Shown: positions 1 through 10,671 of the stretch, piece by piece
Layout of the letters: the number at the start of each line of letters is the position of its first letter
How positions within the stretch are numbered: position 1 is the stretch's first letter
DNA from: Streptomyces roseirectus
GTDB lineage: Bacteria; Actinomycetota; Actinomycetes; Streptomycetales; Streptomycetaceae
Reading direction: 5' to 3'
Assembly: GCF_014489635.1 (NCBI RefSeq)
Contig: NZ_CP060828.1
Coordinates: 5,850,001-5,914,000, forward strand
DNA length: 64,000 bases
Translations under genes and position numbers: made by a program
The notes under the pieces: generated by a model
Seen by the model: the letters and a program-made list of their open reading frames with translations, nothing else
Told to the model about the DNA's origin: nothing
The model's database searches: none

Positions 1-2830
<2,830 letters not shown>

Positions 2831-2917
2831 CAGTTGCTCGCGTCCACTGTGTTGGTTCTGAAACCACGAACAACCCCACGTTCCCACAGAGCGTGGTGCG
2901 GTTGATTGTTTCATAGT

Positions 2918-3036
2918 GTTTCGGTGGTTATAGCGTGAGGGAAACGCCCGGTTACATTCCGAACCCGGAAGCTAAGCCTCACAGCGCCGATGGTACTGCA
3001 GGGGGGACCCTGTGGGAGAGTAGGACGCCGCCGAAC
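2918..3036 (+). rRNA. rrf: 5S ribosomal RNA
   Basis: A 119-nt 5S rRNA. It begins gtttcggtgg and ends ccgccgaac, and these termini pair to form the closing helix. The conserved loop segments ttccgaacccggaagctaag and gatggtactgca are intact. It lies about 87 nt behind the 23S gene and is followed at once by a strong hairpin-T-tract terminator, so it is the last gene of this rrn operon. Confidence 0.97.
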
Positions 3037-3051
3037 AATCTTTGTGGGGGA

Positions 3052-3079
3052 CCCCCGCACCTTATGGTGCGGGGGTTTT
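3052..3079 (+). terminator. rrn operon intrinsic terminator
   Basis: A perfect 10-bp GC stem (cccccgcacc / ggtgcggggg) with a TTAT loop is followed directly by TTTT. It starts 15 nt after the 5S rRNA and fits a rho-independent terminator for the rrn operon. Confidence 0.9.
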
Positions 3080-3099
3080 CTGCGTTTACAGGCCAATTG

Positions 3100-3135
3100 A
3101 ATTGGGCCCCTCTTCTCCAGAGAGGCCCAATTTTT
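3100..3135 (+). terminator. second hairpin terminator behind the rrn operon
   Basis: A 14-bp stem with one C-A mismatch (left arm 3100-3113, right arm 3119-3132) and a 5-nt loop runs into a T-rich tail at 3131-3135. It backs up the first terminator. Its tail touches the stop codon of the convergent DUF58 gene, so it separates rRNA transcription from the minus-strand operon. Confidence 0.8.
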
Positions 3136-4429
3136 ATAGGCGTCCTGCGGATTTGAGGGCCAAGTATGCGTCCGCCAATGCCGGTGCCAGCTGGTCCGGT
3201 GTCGCGTCGACGACGGTGACCCCGTGACGGCGAAGCTGCTCGGCGGTGCGGTGGCGTTCTGCTTGAGCCTGGGCGGCTGCTGCGGCGTCGTAGACGGCGT
3301 CGACGGTCCCCCGGGAGGTGGACATGCGGGCGATGTGTGGGTCGGCGACGGAGGCGACCAGGACGGTGTGGCGCTGGGTGAGCTGTGGGAGGACGGGGAG
3401 GAGCCCTTCCTCCATGGGGGCCGCGTCGAGGGTCGTCAGGAGGACGAGGAGTGAGCGGCGAGGGGTTGTGCGGAGGATCGTGGAGGCCAGGCCGCGGGCG
3501 TCGGTCTCGACGAGTTCGGGGTCGAGCCCGGCCATCGCGTTGACCAGGGACGGCAGGACGTCGCGGGCGGAGCGGCCCTGGACGAGGGCGCGGGTGCGGC
3601 GGTCGTAGGCCAGGAGGTCGACGCGGTCGCCCGCGCGGGAGGCGAGGGCGGCGAGGAGGAGCGCGGCGTCCATGGCGGCGTCGAGGCGTGGGGCGTCGTC
3701 CACGCGGCCGGCGGAGGTGCGGCCGGTGTCGAGGACCAGGAGGATGTGGCGGTCGCGTTCGGGGCGCCAGGTGCGCAGGGCGACGCTGGTCTGGCGGGCG
3801 GTGGCGCGCCAGTCGATGGAGCGGGTGTCGTCGCCGGGGACGTACTCGCGGAGGCTGTCGAACTCGGTGCCCTCGCCGCGCGTGAGGACGCTCGTGCGGC
3901 CGTCGAGTTCGCGTAGGCGGGCCAGTTTGGCGGGGAGGTGTTTGCGGCTCGTGAACGGGGGAAACGCGCGGATTGTCCAGGGGACCTTGTGGGTGCCCTG
4001 GCGGGTGAAGAGGCGTAGGGGGCCGTACGAGCGGATGGTGACGCAGTCGGCCTGGTGGTCGCCGCGGCGGGTCGGGCGCAGGCGGGTCGTGACGCGGCGG
4101 CGTTCGCCCGGGGGCACCGTCAGGGGGTGCCGGTCGGTTTCCGGGGTCGTGCTGGGGGGCCAGGCGTCGCGGAGGTCGGCCTTGAGGGGGCGGTGGGACG
4201 GGTTGGTGACCGTCAAGGTGACGTCCGCCGATTCGCCCAGGCGGGCGGATGTTTCACCTGAACGGGTCAGGGTCAGGCGGCGTACCGGGGCCGCTAGGGC
4301 GGCGTCGCACGCGCACGCGAGGGCCAGTGGGGCGTTGACGGCCAGGATGCCGGTCCAACTGGGGTCCCAGAGGCCGACGGGGAGGGAGCCTAGGGCGGCG
4401 ATGAGGGCGGCGCGGCCGGTGAGTGCCAT
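3134..4429 (-). CDS. DUF58 domain protein (MoxR-associated)
   Basis: A 431-residue protein of the DUF58 family. Two hydrophobic segments lie in the first 50 residues (residues 5-20 and 25-45), followed by a beta-rich region and then the DUF58 signature REYVPGDDTRSIDWRATAR. The C-terminal half resembles a von Willebrand A-type fold with a VLDTG segment. DUF58 proteins are encoded next to MoxR ATPases in many bacteria and are thought to be their membrane-bound partners; the substrate is unknown. The ATG overlaps the MoxR stop by one base (TGATG), so translation is coupled. The long frame remains open upstream, but there it runs antisense-phase through the moxR gene, so the start is set at the overlap. 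Confidence 0.9.
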   Translation of the reverse strand: MALTGRAALIAALGSLPVGLWDPSWTGILAVNAPLALACACDAALAAPVRRLTLTRSGETSARLGESADVTLTVTNPSHRPLKADLRDAWPPSTTPETDRHPLTVPPGERRRVTTRLRPTRRGDHQADCVTIRSYGPLRLFTRQGTHKVPWTIRAFPPFTSRKHLPAKLARLRELDGRTSVLTRGEGTEFDSLREYVPGDDTRSIDWRATARQTSVALRTWRPERDRHILLVLDTGRTSAGRVDDAPRLDAAMDAALLLAALASRAGDRVDLLAYDRRTRALVQGRSARDVLPSLVNAMAGLDPELVETDARGLASTILRTTPRRSLLVLLTTLDAAPMEEGLLPVLPQLTQRHTVLVASVADPHIARMSTSRGTVDAVYDAAAAAQAQAERHRTAEQLRRHGVTVVDATPDQLAPALADAYLALKSAGRL

Positions 4430-5421
4430 CAGCGGGGGACGGGGACGTGGGCGAGGACGGAGGTGATGACCGAGTCGGCCGTCACGCCCTCCATCTCGGC
4501 CTCGGGGCGGAGCTGGACGCGGTGGCGGAGCGTGGGCAGGGCGAGCGCCTTCACGTCGTCCGGGATGACGTAGTCGCGGCCCGTGAGCCACGCCCACGCG
4601 CGCGAGGCGGCCAGTAGGGCGGTTGCACCGCGCGGGGAGACGCCGAGCGTGAGGGAGGGCGATTCGCGGGTGGCGCGGCAGATGTCGACGACGTACGCGG
4701 TGATCTCGGGGGAGACGGCGGTCTTCGCGACGGCCGCGCGGGCGGCTTCCAGGTCGGCGGCGGTCGCTACCGCGCGTACGCCTGCGGCCTTGAGGTCGCG
4801 GGGGTCGAAGCCCTCGGCGTGGCGGGTGAGGACGTCGATCTCGTCCTGGCGGGAAGGCAGGGGGATCGTCAGTTTGAGGAGGAAGCGGTCGAGCTGGGCC
4901 TCGGGGAGGGGATAGGTGCCCTCGTACTCGACGGGGTTCTGTGTCGCGGCGACCAGGAACGGGTCGGGGAGCGCGCGCGGAGTGCCGTCGACGGTGACCT
5001 GGCGCTCCTCCATGGCCTCCAGGAGGGACGACTGGGTCTTCGGCGGGGTGCGGTTGATCTCGTCGGCCAGGAGGAGGTTGGTGAAGACCGGGCCGGGCTG
5101 GAAGGAGAACTCGGCGGAGCGGGTGTCGTAGACGAGGGAGCCCGTCACGTCGCTCGGCATGAGGTCGGGGGTGAACTGGACGCGCTTGGTGTCGAGGTCG
5201 AGGGCGGCGGCGAGGGCGCGGACCAGGAGGGTCTTGGCGACGCCGGGGACGCCTTCGAGGAGGACGTGACCGCGGCACAGGAGGGCGACGACGACGCCGG
5301 TGACGGCGGGGTCCTGGCCGACCACGGCCTTGGCGATCTCGGCGCGCAGGGCCTCCAGGGAGGCGCGGGCGGCGCTCGGGTCCCCGGTGTTCCCGGCGTT
5401 GTCAGTGGTCGGGTCCATCAT
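4429..5421 (-). CDS. MoxR-type AAA+ ATPase
   Basis: A 330-residue AAA+ ATPase of the MoxR branch. Walker A is EGVPGVAKT at about residues 56-64 and Walker B is LLLADEINRTPPKTQ. The sensor-1 region (ATQNPVEYEGTYPLPEAQLD) and the C-terminal lid are intact, and the length is normal for the family. MoxR ATPases act as chaperone-like factors in the maturation of neighbouring membrane or metal-binding proteins. The start ATG overlaps the stop of the upstream DUF4350 gene in an ATGA arrangement and its own stop touches the DUF58 start. A second ATG directly follows the first, so the start could be one codon later. Confidence 0.93.
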   Translation of the reverse strand: MMDPTTDNAGNTGDPSAARASLEALRAEIAKAVVGQDPAVTGVVVALLCRGHVLLEGVPGVAKTLLVRALAAALDLDTKRVQFTPDLMPSDVTGSLVYDTRSAEFSFQPGPVFTNLLLADEINRTPPKTQSSLLEAMEERQVTVDGTPRALPDPFLVAATQNPVEYEGTYPLPEAQLDRFLLKLTIPLPSRQDEIDVLTRHAEGFDPRDLKAAGVRAVATAADLEAARAAVAKTAVSPEITAYVVDICRATRESPSLTLGVSPRGATALLAASRAWAWLTGRDYVIPDDVKALALPTLRHRVQLRPEAEMEGVTADSVITSVLAHVPVPR

Positions 5422-6590
5422 GGACGGCGTACCTCACTTTCGAGGGCGTCGAGTCGGTCGGCGAGGGCGGTCAGGGCCGCGTCGTCGCCTGGGGGCGGGC
5501 CGAAGAGGAGGGTGTGCAGGGTCTGTCCGTCGGTGTGGAGGCGGTCGGACAGGGCGGGGAGCAGGGCCTCGGGCGCGTGGGCGCGGGAGGCGGGGATGCC
5601 GAGGAGAGGGGCGAGGCGGATGCGGGTGGCGGAGCGCAGGGCGTCGGCCGCGCGGTCGCGGGCGTCGGCCTTGCGGTAGAGGCGGGCGCGGCCCTCGACG
5701 GTCTCGGAGGCGCGGATCGCGACCGGGAGGCGTTCGGGGACGAGCGGCCCGAACCGGCGGGCGCGCCACAGGGCGGCGAGCGCGGCGGCGACGAAGAGTT
5801 GCAGGGTGCCCCACAGCCAGCCGGAGGGGAGGAGGTCGAAGAGGCCCTTCTCCTCCTCGGGGCCGGCGGTGGAGTCGGAGAGCGAGGGGAGGTACCAGAC
5901 CAGATGCGGGCGCGAGCCGAGGAGTTGGAGGGCGAGGGAGGCGTTGCCCTGCTCGCCGAGGCGGTTGTTGAGGAGGATGTCGGGCGCGCCGAGGACGACG
6001 GTGTCGCCGTCCCCTGTCTCGGCCGGCACGCGCAGGAGGGTGGGCAGGCGGCGGCTCGGGTAGCACTCGTCGATGCCCTGGCGGGTGACGGTGTAGCGGT
6101 GGCCGCCGGTGTCGGCGGCGCCCGCGCGGTGGGCCTCGGGGAGGACGCAGGCGGGCGCGAGGGTGGTGTCGCGGCTGGTGGCCGGGTCGGCGACGACGCC
6201 GGGGGCGAGGGTCTGGACGGACCAGTCGCCGGGGGCGACGAGGACGGTGCGGCCGTCGGAGTCGGCGGTCGTCGCGCGCAGGTCGCTCTGCTGGCGCTTG
6301 GTCAGCAGGTCGGGGACGGCGACCAGGAGGGTGTTGTCGGGGCCGGTCGCCGCGCGGGCCTCGTCGAGGGTGGTGACCACGCGCGTGGTGACGCCCCGGT
6401 CGGCGAGGAGTTCGGCTATCGCGCGGCTGCCGTAGGGGTCGGCGGAGCGCGGGTCGAGTTCGCCGTGGTGGGTGTCGGACTGGAGCGCGGCGACGGCGAC
6501 GGCGGCGGCCAGGAGGACGGCGAGGGCGAGTACGACGCCCCGCGCGCGGGTCCACAGGTGGCGGGCGGTGGGCGAGGCCGAGGTGGTCAT
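5418..6590 (-). CDS. DUF4350 domain membrane protein
   Basis: A 390-residue protein. One transmembrane helix lies near the N-terminus (VVLALAVLLAAAVAVAAL). An extracytoplasmic DUF4350-like domain (HGELDPRSADPYGSRAIAEL) follows, then a second helix around residue 275 and a cytoplasmic tail. DUF4350 resembles glutamine-amidotransferase-like or GldG-type periplasmic domains; no enzymatic function is established. It overlaps the DUF4129 stop by 4 nt (ATGA) and moxR by 4 nt. The three genes plus DUF58 are therefore one translationally coupled unit, which is the usual actinobacterial arrangement. Confidence 0.85.
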   Translation of the reverse strand: MTTSASPTARHLWTRARGVVLALAVLLAAAVAVAALQSDTHHGELDPRSADPYGSRAIAELLADRGVTTRVVTTLDEARAATGPDNTLLVAVPDLLTKRQQSDLRATTADSDGRTVLVAPGDWSVQTLAPGVVADPATSRDTTLAPACVLPEAHRAGAADTGGHRYTVTRQGIDECYPSRRLPTLLRVPAETGDGDTVVLGAPDILLNNRLGEQGNASLALQLLGSRPHLVWYLPSLSDSTAGPEEEKGLFDLLPSGWLWGTLQLFVAAALAALWRARRFGPLVPERLPVAIRASETVEGRARLYRKADARDRAADALRSATRIRLAPLLGIPASRAHAPEALLPALSDRLHTDGQTLHTLLFGPPPGDDAALTALADRLDALESEVRRP

Positions 6591-7276
6591 CCGGCGGCCC
6601 CCTGGTGGGCCGTCAGCCGGGGTTTCGCGCGGTCGAGGGTCTGGTCGAGGTCGGCGATGCGCCGGTACGTCTGCTCGCCCGCGCTGCGGCCGCCGTATGT
6701 GACGTCGTCGAAGTCGCGGGCGGCGGCGTGCAGGCCATCGGCGTGGTCGGGGAGGGTGCGGCCGGCTTCGGCGGCGGCCTCGTCGGCGGTGCGGCCGGGG
6801 CGGGTGTCGAGGAGGGCGCGTTCCTCCAAGGCGCGGACGATGGCGCGCATGCGTTCCTGGACGGCCTGGTTCCAGTGGCCCTGGGCGGCGTGTTCCTCGG
6901 CGGCCGCGCGGTGTTCGGCGGCGCTGCGGGCGCGGTCGCCGAAGAGGGCCGGGGCGGAGACGGGTGTACGGCGGGGGGTGCCCAGACGCCACCACAGGGC
7001 GGCGGCGACGGCGACGACGGCCAGGGCGATGACGACGAGGCCGAGCGTGCCGCCGGGGGTGGCGCCCGAGGCGGTGTCGAAGAGGTCGCCGAGCCACTTC
7101 CAGAAGGCGTCCAGCGCGCGCTGGAAGAGGTTCGGGTCGTTCTCGTGGTACATCCGCTTGGACAGCTCGCGGCGGGCCGCCTCCCGCGCGGGGTCGCGCG
7201 GTGTGGTCAGCGGCGGCGCGTCGTCCGCGCCGGCCGCCGCCAGCGCGGCCCTGAATGCTCCCCCCGTCGACAGCAC
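6587..7276 (-). CDS. DUF4129 domain membrane protein
   Basis: A 229-residue protein with a short N-terminal segment, one transmembrane helix (residues about 75-95) and a cytoplasmic DUF4129 domain rich in Arg, Glu and Ala. DUF4129 is often fused to the C-terminus of transglutaminase-like proteins or encoded beside MoxR/DUF58. The start is a GTG with a GGGAG Shine-Dalgarno 8 nt upstream, 4 nt after the preceding gene. It probably takes part in the same membrane assembly as its downstream coupled partners. The specific function is unknown. Confidence 0.85.
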   Translation of the reverse strand: MLSTGGAFRAALAAAGADDAPPLTTPRDPAREAARRELSKRMYHENDPNLFQRALDAFWKWLGDLFDTASGATPGGTLGLVVIALAVVAVAAALWWRLGTPRRTPVSAPALFGDRARSAAEHRAAAEEHAAQGHWNQAVQERMRAIVRALEERALLDTRPGRTADEAAAEAGRTLPDHADGLHAAARDFDDVTYGGRSAGEQTYRRIADLDQTLDRAKPRLTAHQGAAG

Positions 7277-7280
7277 GCCG

Positions 7281-8576
7281 TCAGCTCCCGGGGGTGGTGC
7301 CGGAGGTGCCGTAGTCCTGGAGACCTGCGGCGCGGGCGAGTTCGAGGTCGAGGGCTTCGCGCCGGATGCGCTGGTCGACGTAGAGGAGCACGGAGACGCC
7401 GGCGGTGATCGGGAACGTGATCATGTAGCCGATGACGGCGCCGACGCCGGTGATGATCAGGTACGTCCAGTCGTAGGCGACAGCGGGGTCCGTGAGGAAG
7501 CCGCTCATGCCGCCGTCCCCGACGGCCGCGCCGATGAGGGCGAACGGGACGACGACGATCATCGAGAGGATGCTGGAGATGATCATCCCGAGCAGCTGGA
7601 TGCCGAAGACGCGCCACCAGGAGCCGCGCACCAGCTTCACGGAGCGGCCCATGGACTTCTTGATGCCCTGCTTCTCCAGCATCAGCGCGGGCGGCGCGAG
7701 GGAGAAGCGCACGGCCAGCCAGACGGCGACGACGCCCGCGCCGAGGAAGCCGAGGAGCGTGAGGCCCACGCCCGCCGCCGAACCGCCGCCCGAGGCGGCC
7801 ACCGCGACGCCGGGCAGGACGCCGCCGACGACGATGCCGACCAGGATCAGCGTCAGCAGGAGGATCAGCCCGAACAGGCGCAGGAGCTGCGGGCGGGCGT
7901 CGCGCCATGCCTCGCCCGGGGTGACGGACGTGCCGAGGATCGCGCGGCTGGTGACGGTGGTGAGCAGGGCGGTCGCGATGACGGTGCCGAGCACGGAGAT
8001 CGCGTAGACGGCCGCCGAGGCGGTCATCGAGTCGCCCAGGGCGCGGCTGACCTCGTCGAAGCTGGCGTTCGGGTCGCCGATGGCGTCGGTGCTCGCGTCG
8101 TTCAGGAGGAGGCCCTGGACGACGACGGTGATGATCTCCACGACGACGGCGACGGCCAGGGAGATGCCCAGCACCGTGCGCCAGTGCGTGCGCATGGTGG
8201 AGACGGCGCCGTCCAGGATCTCGCCCACGCCGAGGGGGCGCAGCGGGATGATGCCGGGCTTGGCGGCGGGCGGGGGGCCTCCCCAGCCGGTGCCCCAGCC
8301 GCCGGGGCCCGGGTAGCCGCCGGGGTGGGTCGTCGGGGCGTTCCAGCCGGTGGGGCCGGGTGCGCCGGGGCCCGGCGGGGGCGGTGGGGGCGTCTGGCCG
8401 GGGGACTGGCGCGTGGGCGCGGTCCACTGGCCGGCGGGCGGCTGATCCTTGGACCACTGGACGCCGGAGTCGGACGGCCGGCCGTCTCGCTGGTCCGAGG
8501 GCGGGGTGGACTCCTGTCCTTCGGGGCCCTCGGACGGGGCCGATCCGGGCGATGCCCAGCCCGGAGTGTCGTTCAT
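7281..8576 (-). CDS. Proline-rich polytopic membrane protein
   Basis: A 431-residue protein. The first 120 residues are disordered and rich in Pro, Gly, Ser and Trp (many PPPP and GW/GP pairs). About six hydrophobic segments follow, beginning with the conserved-looking LRPLGVGEILDGAVSTMR. That motif is typical of an actinobacterial family of membrane proteins sometimes annotated as glycerophosphoryl diester phosphodiesterase membrane domain. No phosphodiesterase catalytic domain is present, so I do not assign an enzyme activity. It is the first gene of the minus-strand MoxR block, 4 nt ahead of the DUF4129 gene. It is divergent from mtnA, with 140 nt between the two starts. Confidence 0.8.
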   Translation of the reverse strand: MNDTPGWASPGSAPSEGPEGQESTPPSDQRDGRPSDSGVQWSKDQPPAGQWTAPTRQSPGQTPPPPPPGPGAPGPTGWNAPTTHPGGYPGPGGWGTGWGGPPPAAKPGIIPLRPLGVGEILDGAVSTMRTHWRTVLGISLAVAVVVEIITVVVQGLLLNDASTDAIGDPNASFDEVSRALGDSMTASAAVYAISVLGTVIATALLTTVTSRAILGTSVTPGEAWRDARPQLLRLFGLILLLTLILVGIVVGGVLPGVAVAASGGGSAAGVGLTLLGFLGAGVVAVWLAVRFSLAPPALMLEKQGIKKSMGRSVKLVRGSWWRVFGIQLLGMIISSILSMIVVVPFALIGAAVGDGGMSGFLTDPAVAYDWTYLIITGVGAVIGYMITFPITAGVSVLLYVDQRIRREALDLELARAAGLQDYGTSGTTPGS

Positions 8577-8716
8577 CGTCGCTCCTTCACGGTGCCCGTC
8601 CGCGGTCGCGGCGGCAGGTTGGGTGCCATCGTGTCATGGGGCACCGACAAGGGGTCCGGGCGCGGTAGGGACCACGGACCTTCCATGGTCCGGCGGATCC
8701 TGGGCAGACTCACCGC

Positions 8717-9856
8717 ATGGTTGATCCGAACACGCGATCCGGAGAAGACGACCGAGCCACCGGGACACCCGCGATCCGGTGGGAGGAGCCACCGGAGGGC
8801 CCCGTCGTGGTCCTCCTCGACCAGACACGGCTGCCCGCGGAGGAGGTCGAGCTGGTGTGCACGGACGCGTCCGTGCTGGTGGAGGCGATCAGATCGCTGG
8901 CCGTGCGCGGGGCGCCCCTGCTCGGCATTGCTGGCGCCTACGGGGTCGCGCTCGCCGCCGCGCGCGGGTTCGACGCCGAGGACGCCGCGACGGCCCTCGC
9001 GGGCGCGCGCCCGACCGCCGTGAACCTCTCCGTCGGTGTGACGCGGGCCCTGGAGGCGCACCGGGCCTCGCTCGGCCGGGACGGGGACACCCGGCGGGCC
9101 GCGCAGGCGGCGCTGGCGGCGGCGCGGCGGCTGCACCAGGAGGACGCCGAGGCGAGCGCCCGGATGGCCGGGCACGGGCTCGCGCTCCTGGACGAGCTGC
9201 TGCCGGGCGGCGGGCACCGGATCCTGACCCACTGCAACACCGGGTCGCTGGTGTCGGGCGGGGAGGGGACGGCGTTCGCGGTGGCGCTGGCCGCGCACCG
9301 CGCGGGGCGGCTGCGCAGGCTGTGGGTCGACGAGACGCGTCCGCTGCTGCAGGGGGCGCGGCTGACGGCGTACGAGGCGGCGCGCAGCGGGATGGCGTAC
9401 ACGCTGCTCACCGACAACGCGGCGGGGTCGCTGTTCGCGGCCGGGGAGGTGGATGCGGTGCTGATCGGGGCGGACCGGATCACGGCTGACGGGTCGGTCG
9501 CGAACAAGATCGGGAGCTATCCGCTGGCGGTCCTCGCGCGCTACCACCACGTGCCGTTCGTCGTGGTCGCGCCGGTGACGACGATCGACCTGGAGACGCC
9601 CGACGGGGCGTCGATCGAGGTCGAGCAGCGGCCCGGGTACGAGGTGACCGAGGCCGTCGCCCCGCAGGCGCCGGTGACCGGGGCGGGGGGCGGGATCCCC
9701 GTGGCGCCGCTCGGCACGCAGGCGTACAACCCCGCCTTCGACGTGACGCCGCCGGAACTGGTGACGGCCGTCGTCACCGAGGAGGGCGCCGTCTCGCCGG
9801 TGACCGCGGGGGCGCTCGCGGAGCTGTGCGCGAGGTCACGCCGGGTGACGATCTGA
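8717..9856 (+). CDS. mtnA: Methylthioribose-1-phosphate isomerase
   Basis: A 379-residue MtnA of the eIF2B-like family. It converts 5-methylthioribose-1-phosphate to 5-methylthioribulose-1-phosphate in the methionine salvage pathway. The characteristic segments are RGAPLLGIAGAYGVALA, ILTHCNTGSL with the catalytic Cys at residue 173, and GADRITADGSVANKIGSY with the catalytic Asp at residue 253. The length is normal apart from a short actinomycete-type N-terminal extension. No other methionine-salvage gene is adjacent. It stands alone, divergent from the MoxR block and 124 nt upstream of mtrA. Confidence 0.95.
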   Translation: MVDPNTRSGEDDRATGTPAIRWEEPPEGPVVVLLDQTRLPAEEVELVCTDASVLVEAIRSLAVRGAPLLGIAGAYGVALAAARGFDAEDAATALAGARPTAVNLSVGVTRALEAHRASLGRDGDTRRAAQAALAAARRLHQEDAEASARMAGHGLALLDELLPGGGHRILTHCNTGSLVSGGEGTAFAVALAAHRAGRLRRLWVDETRPLLQGARLTAYEAARSGMAYTLLTDNAAGSLFAAGEVDAVLIGADRITADGSVANKIGSYPLAVLARYHHVPFVVVAPVTTIDLETPDGASIEVEQRPGYEVTEAVAPQAPVTGAGGGIPVAPLGTQAYNPAFDVTPPELVTAVVTEEGAVSPVTAGALAELCARSRRVTI

Positions 9857-9980
9857 CCCGGCGGCGGGTGCGCGTGCGTGGGTGCCGGGGGCCAGGGCAG
9901 ACAGTGACCGCCTCGTGCGGCTATGGTCACGGGTCAGTGACCTGCCTCACCTGCGCTCCGGGCACCGTTATGAGAATGGG

Positions 9981-10670
9981 ATGATGTCGTTTATGAAGGG
10001 ACGAGTCCTTGTCGTCGACGACGACACCGCACTGGCCGAGATGCTCGGCATCGTGCTGCGTGGTGAGGGTTTTGAGCCGTCTTTCGTAGCCGACGGTGAC
10101 AAGGCGCTGGCTGCTTTTCGGGAGGCCAAGCCGGATCTGGTGCTGCTGGATCTGATGCTGCCGGGCCGGGACGGCATCGAGGTGTGCCGGCTGATCCGGG
10201 CGGAGTCCGGGGTGCCGATCGTGATGCTCACGGCGAAGAGCGACACGGTGGACGTCGTGGTGGGCCTGGAGTCGGGCGCGGACGACTACATCGTCAAGCC
10301 GTTCAAGCCGAAGGAGCTGGTCGCGCGGATCCGCGCGCGCCTGCGGCGTTCGGAGGAGCCGGCGCCGGAGCAGCTGACCATAGGCGACCTGGTCATCGAC
10401 GTGGCCGGGCACTCGGTGAAGCGCGACGGGCAGTCGATCGCGCTGACCCCGCTGGAGTTCGACCTGCTGGTGGCGCTCGCGCGCAAGCCGTGGCAGGTGT
10501 TCACCCGTGAGGTGCTGCTCGAACAGGTGTGGGGCTACCGGCACGCCGCCGACACTCGCCTGGTCAACGTGCACGTGCAGCGGCTGCGCTCCAAGGTCGA
10601 GAAGGACCCGGAGCGGCCGGAGATCGTCGTGACCGTCCGCGGTGTCGGTTACAAGGCCGGACCGAGCTGA
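9981..10670 (+). CDS. mtrA: MtrA two-component response regulator
   Basis: A 229-residue OmpR/PhoB-type regulator. The receiver domain carries acidic residues VDDD at 11-14, the phospho-acceptor Asp at residue 57 (LLDLMLPG) and a Lys in the IVKPFKP motif. The C-terminal winged helix ends with RGVGYKAGPS. MtrA controls cell-cycle, cell-wall and developmental genes in actinobacteria. The start is the first of two adjacent ATGs at 9981/9984. The frame stays open upstream, but actinobacterial MtrA proteins begin at this methionine pair. mtrB begins one base after the mtrA stop, so the kinase and regulator are co-transcribed. Confidence 0.96.
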   Translation: MMSFMKGRVLVVDDDTALAEMLGIVLRGEGFEPSFVADGDKALAAFREAKPDLVLLDLMLPGRDGIEVCRLIRAESGVPIVMLTAKSDTVDVVVGLESGADDYIVKPFKPKELVARIRARLRRSEEPAPEQLTIGDLVIDVAGHSVKRDGQSIALTPLEFDLLVALARKPWQVFTREVLLEQVWGYRHAADTRLVNVHVQRLRSKVEKDPERPEIVVTVRGVGYKAGPS

Positions 10671-10671
10671 C

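Noticed and set aside
5514..9023. Plus-strand open frame of about 1170 codons opposite the MoxR block
   Set aside because: It runs antisense to five well-supported genes and has the Gly/Arg/Ala-rich composition of a mirror frame in very GC-rich DNA.
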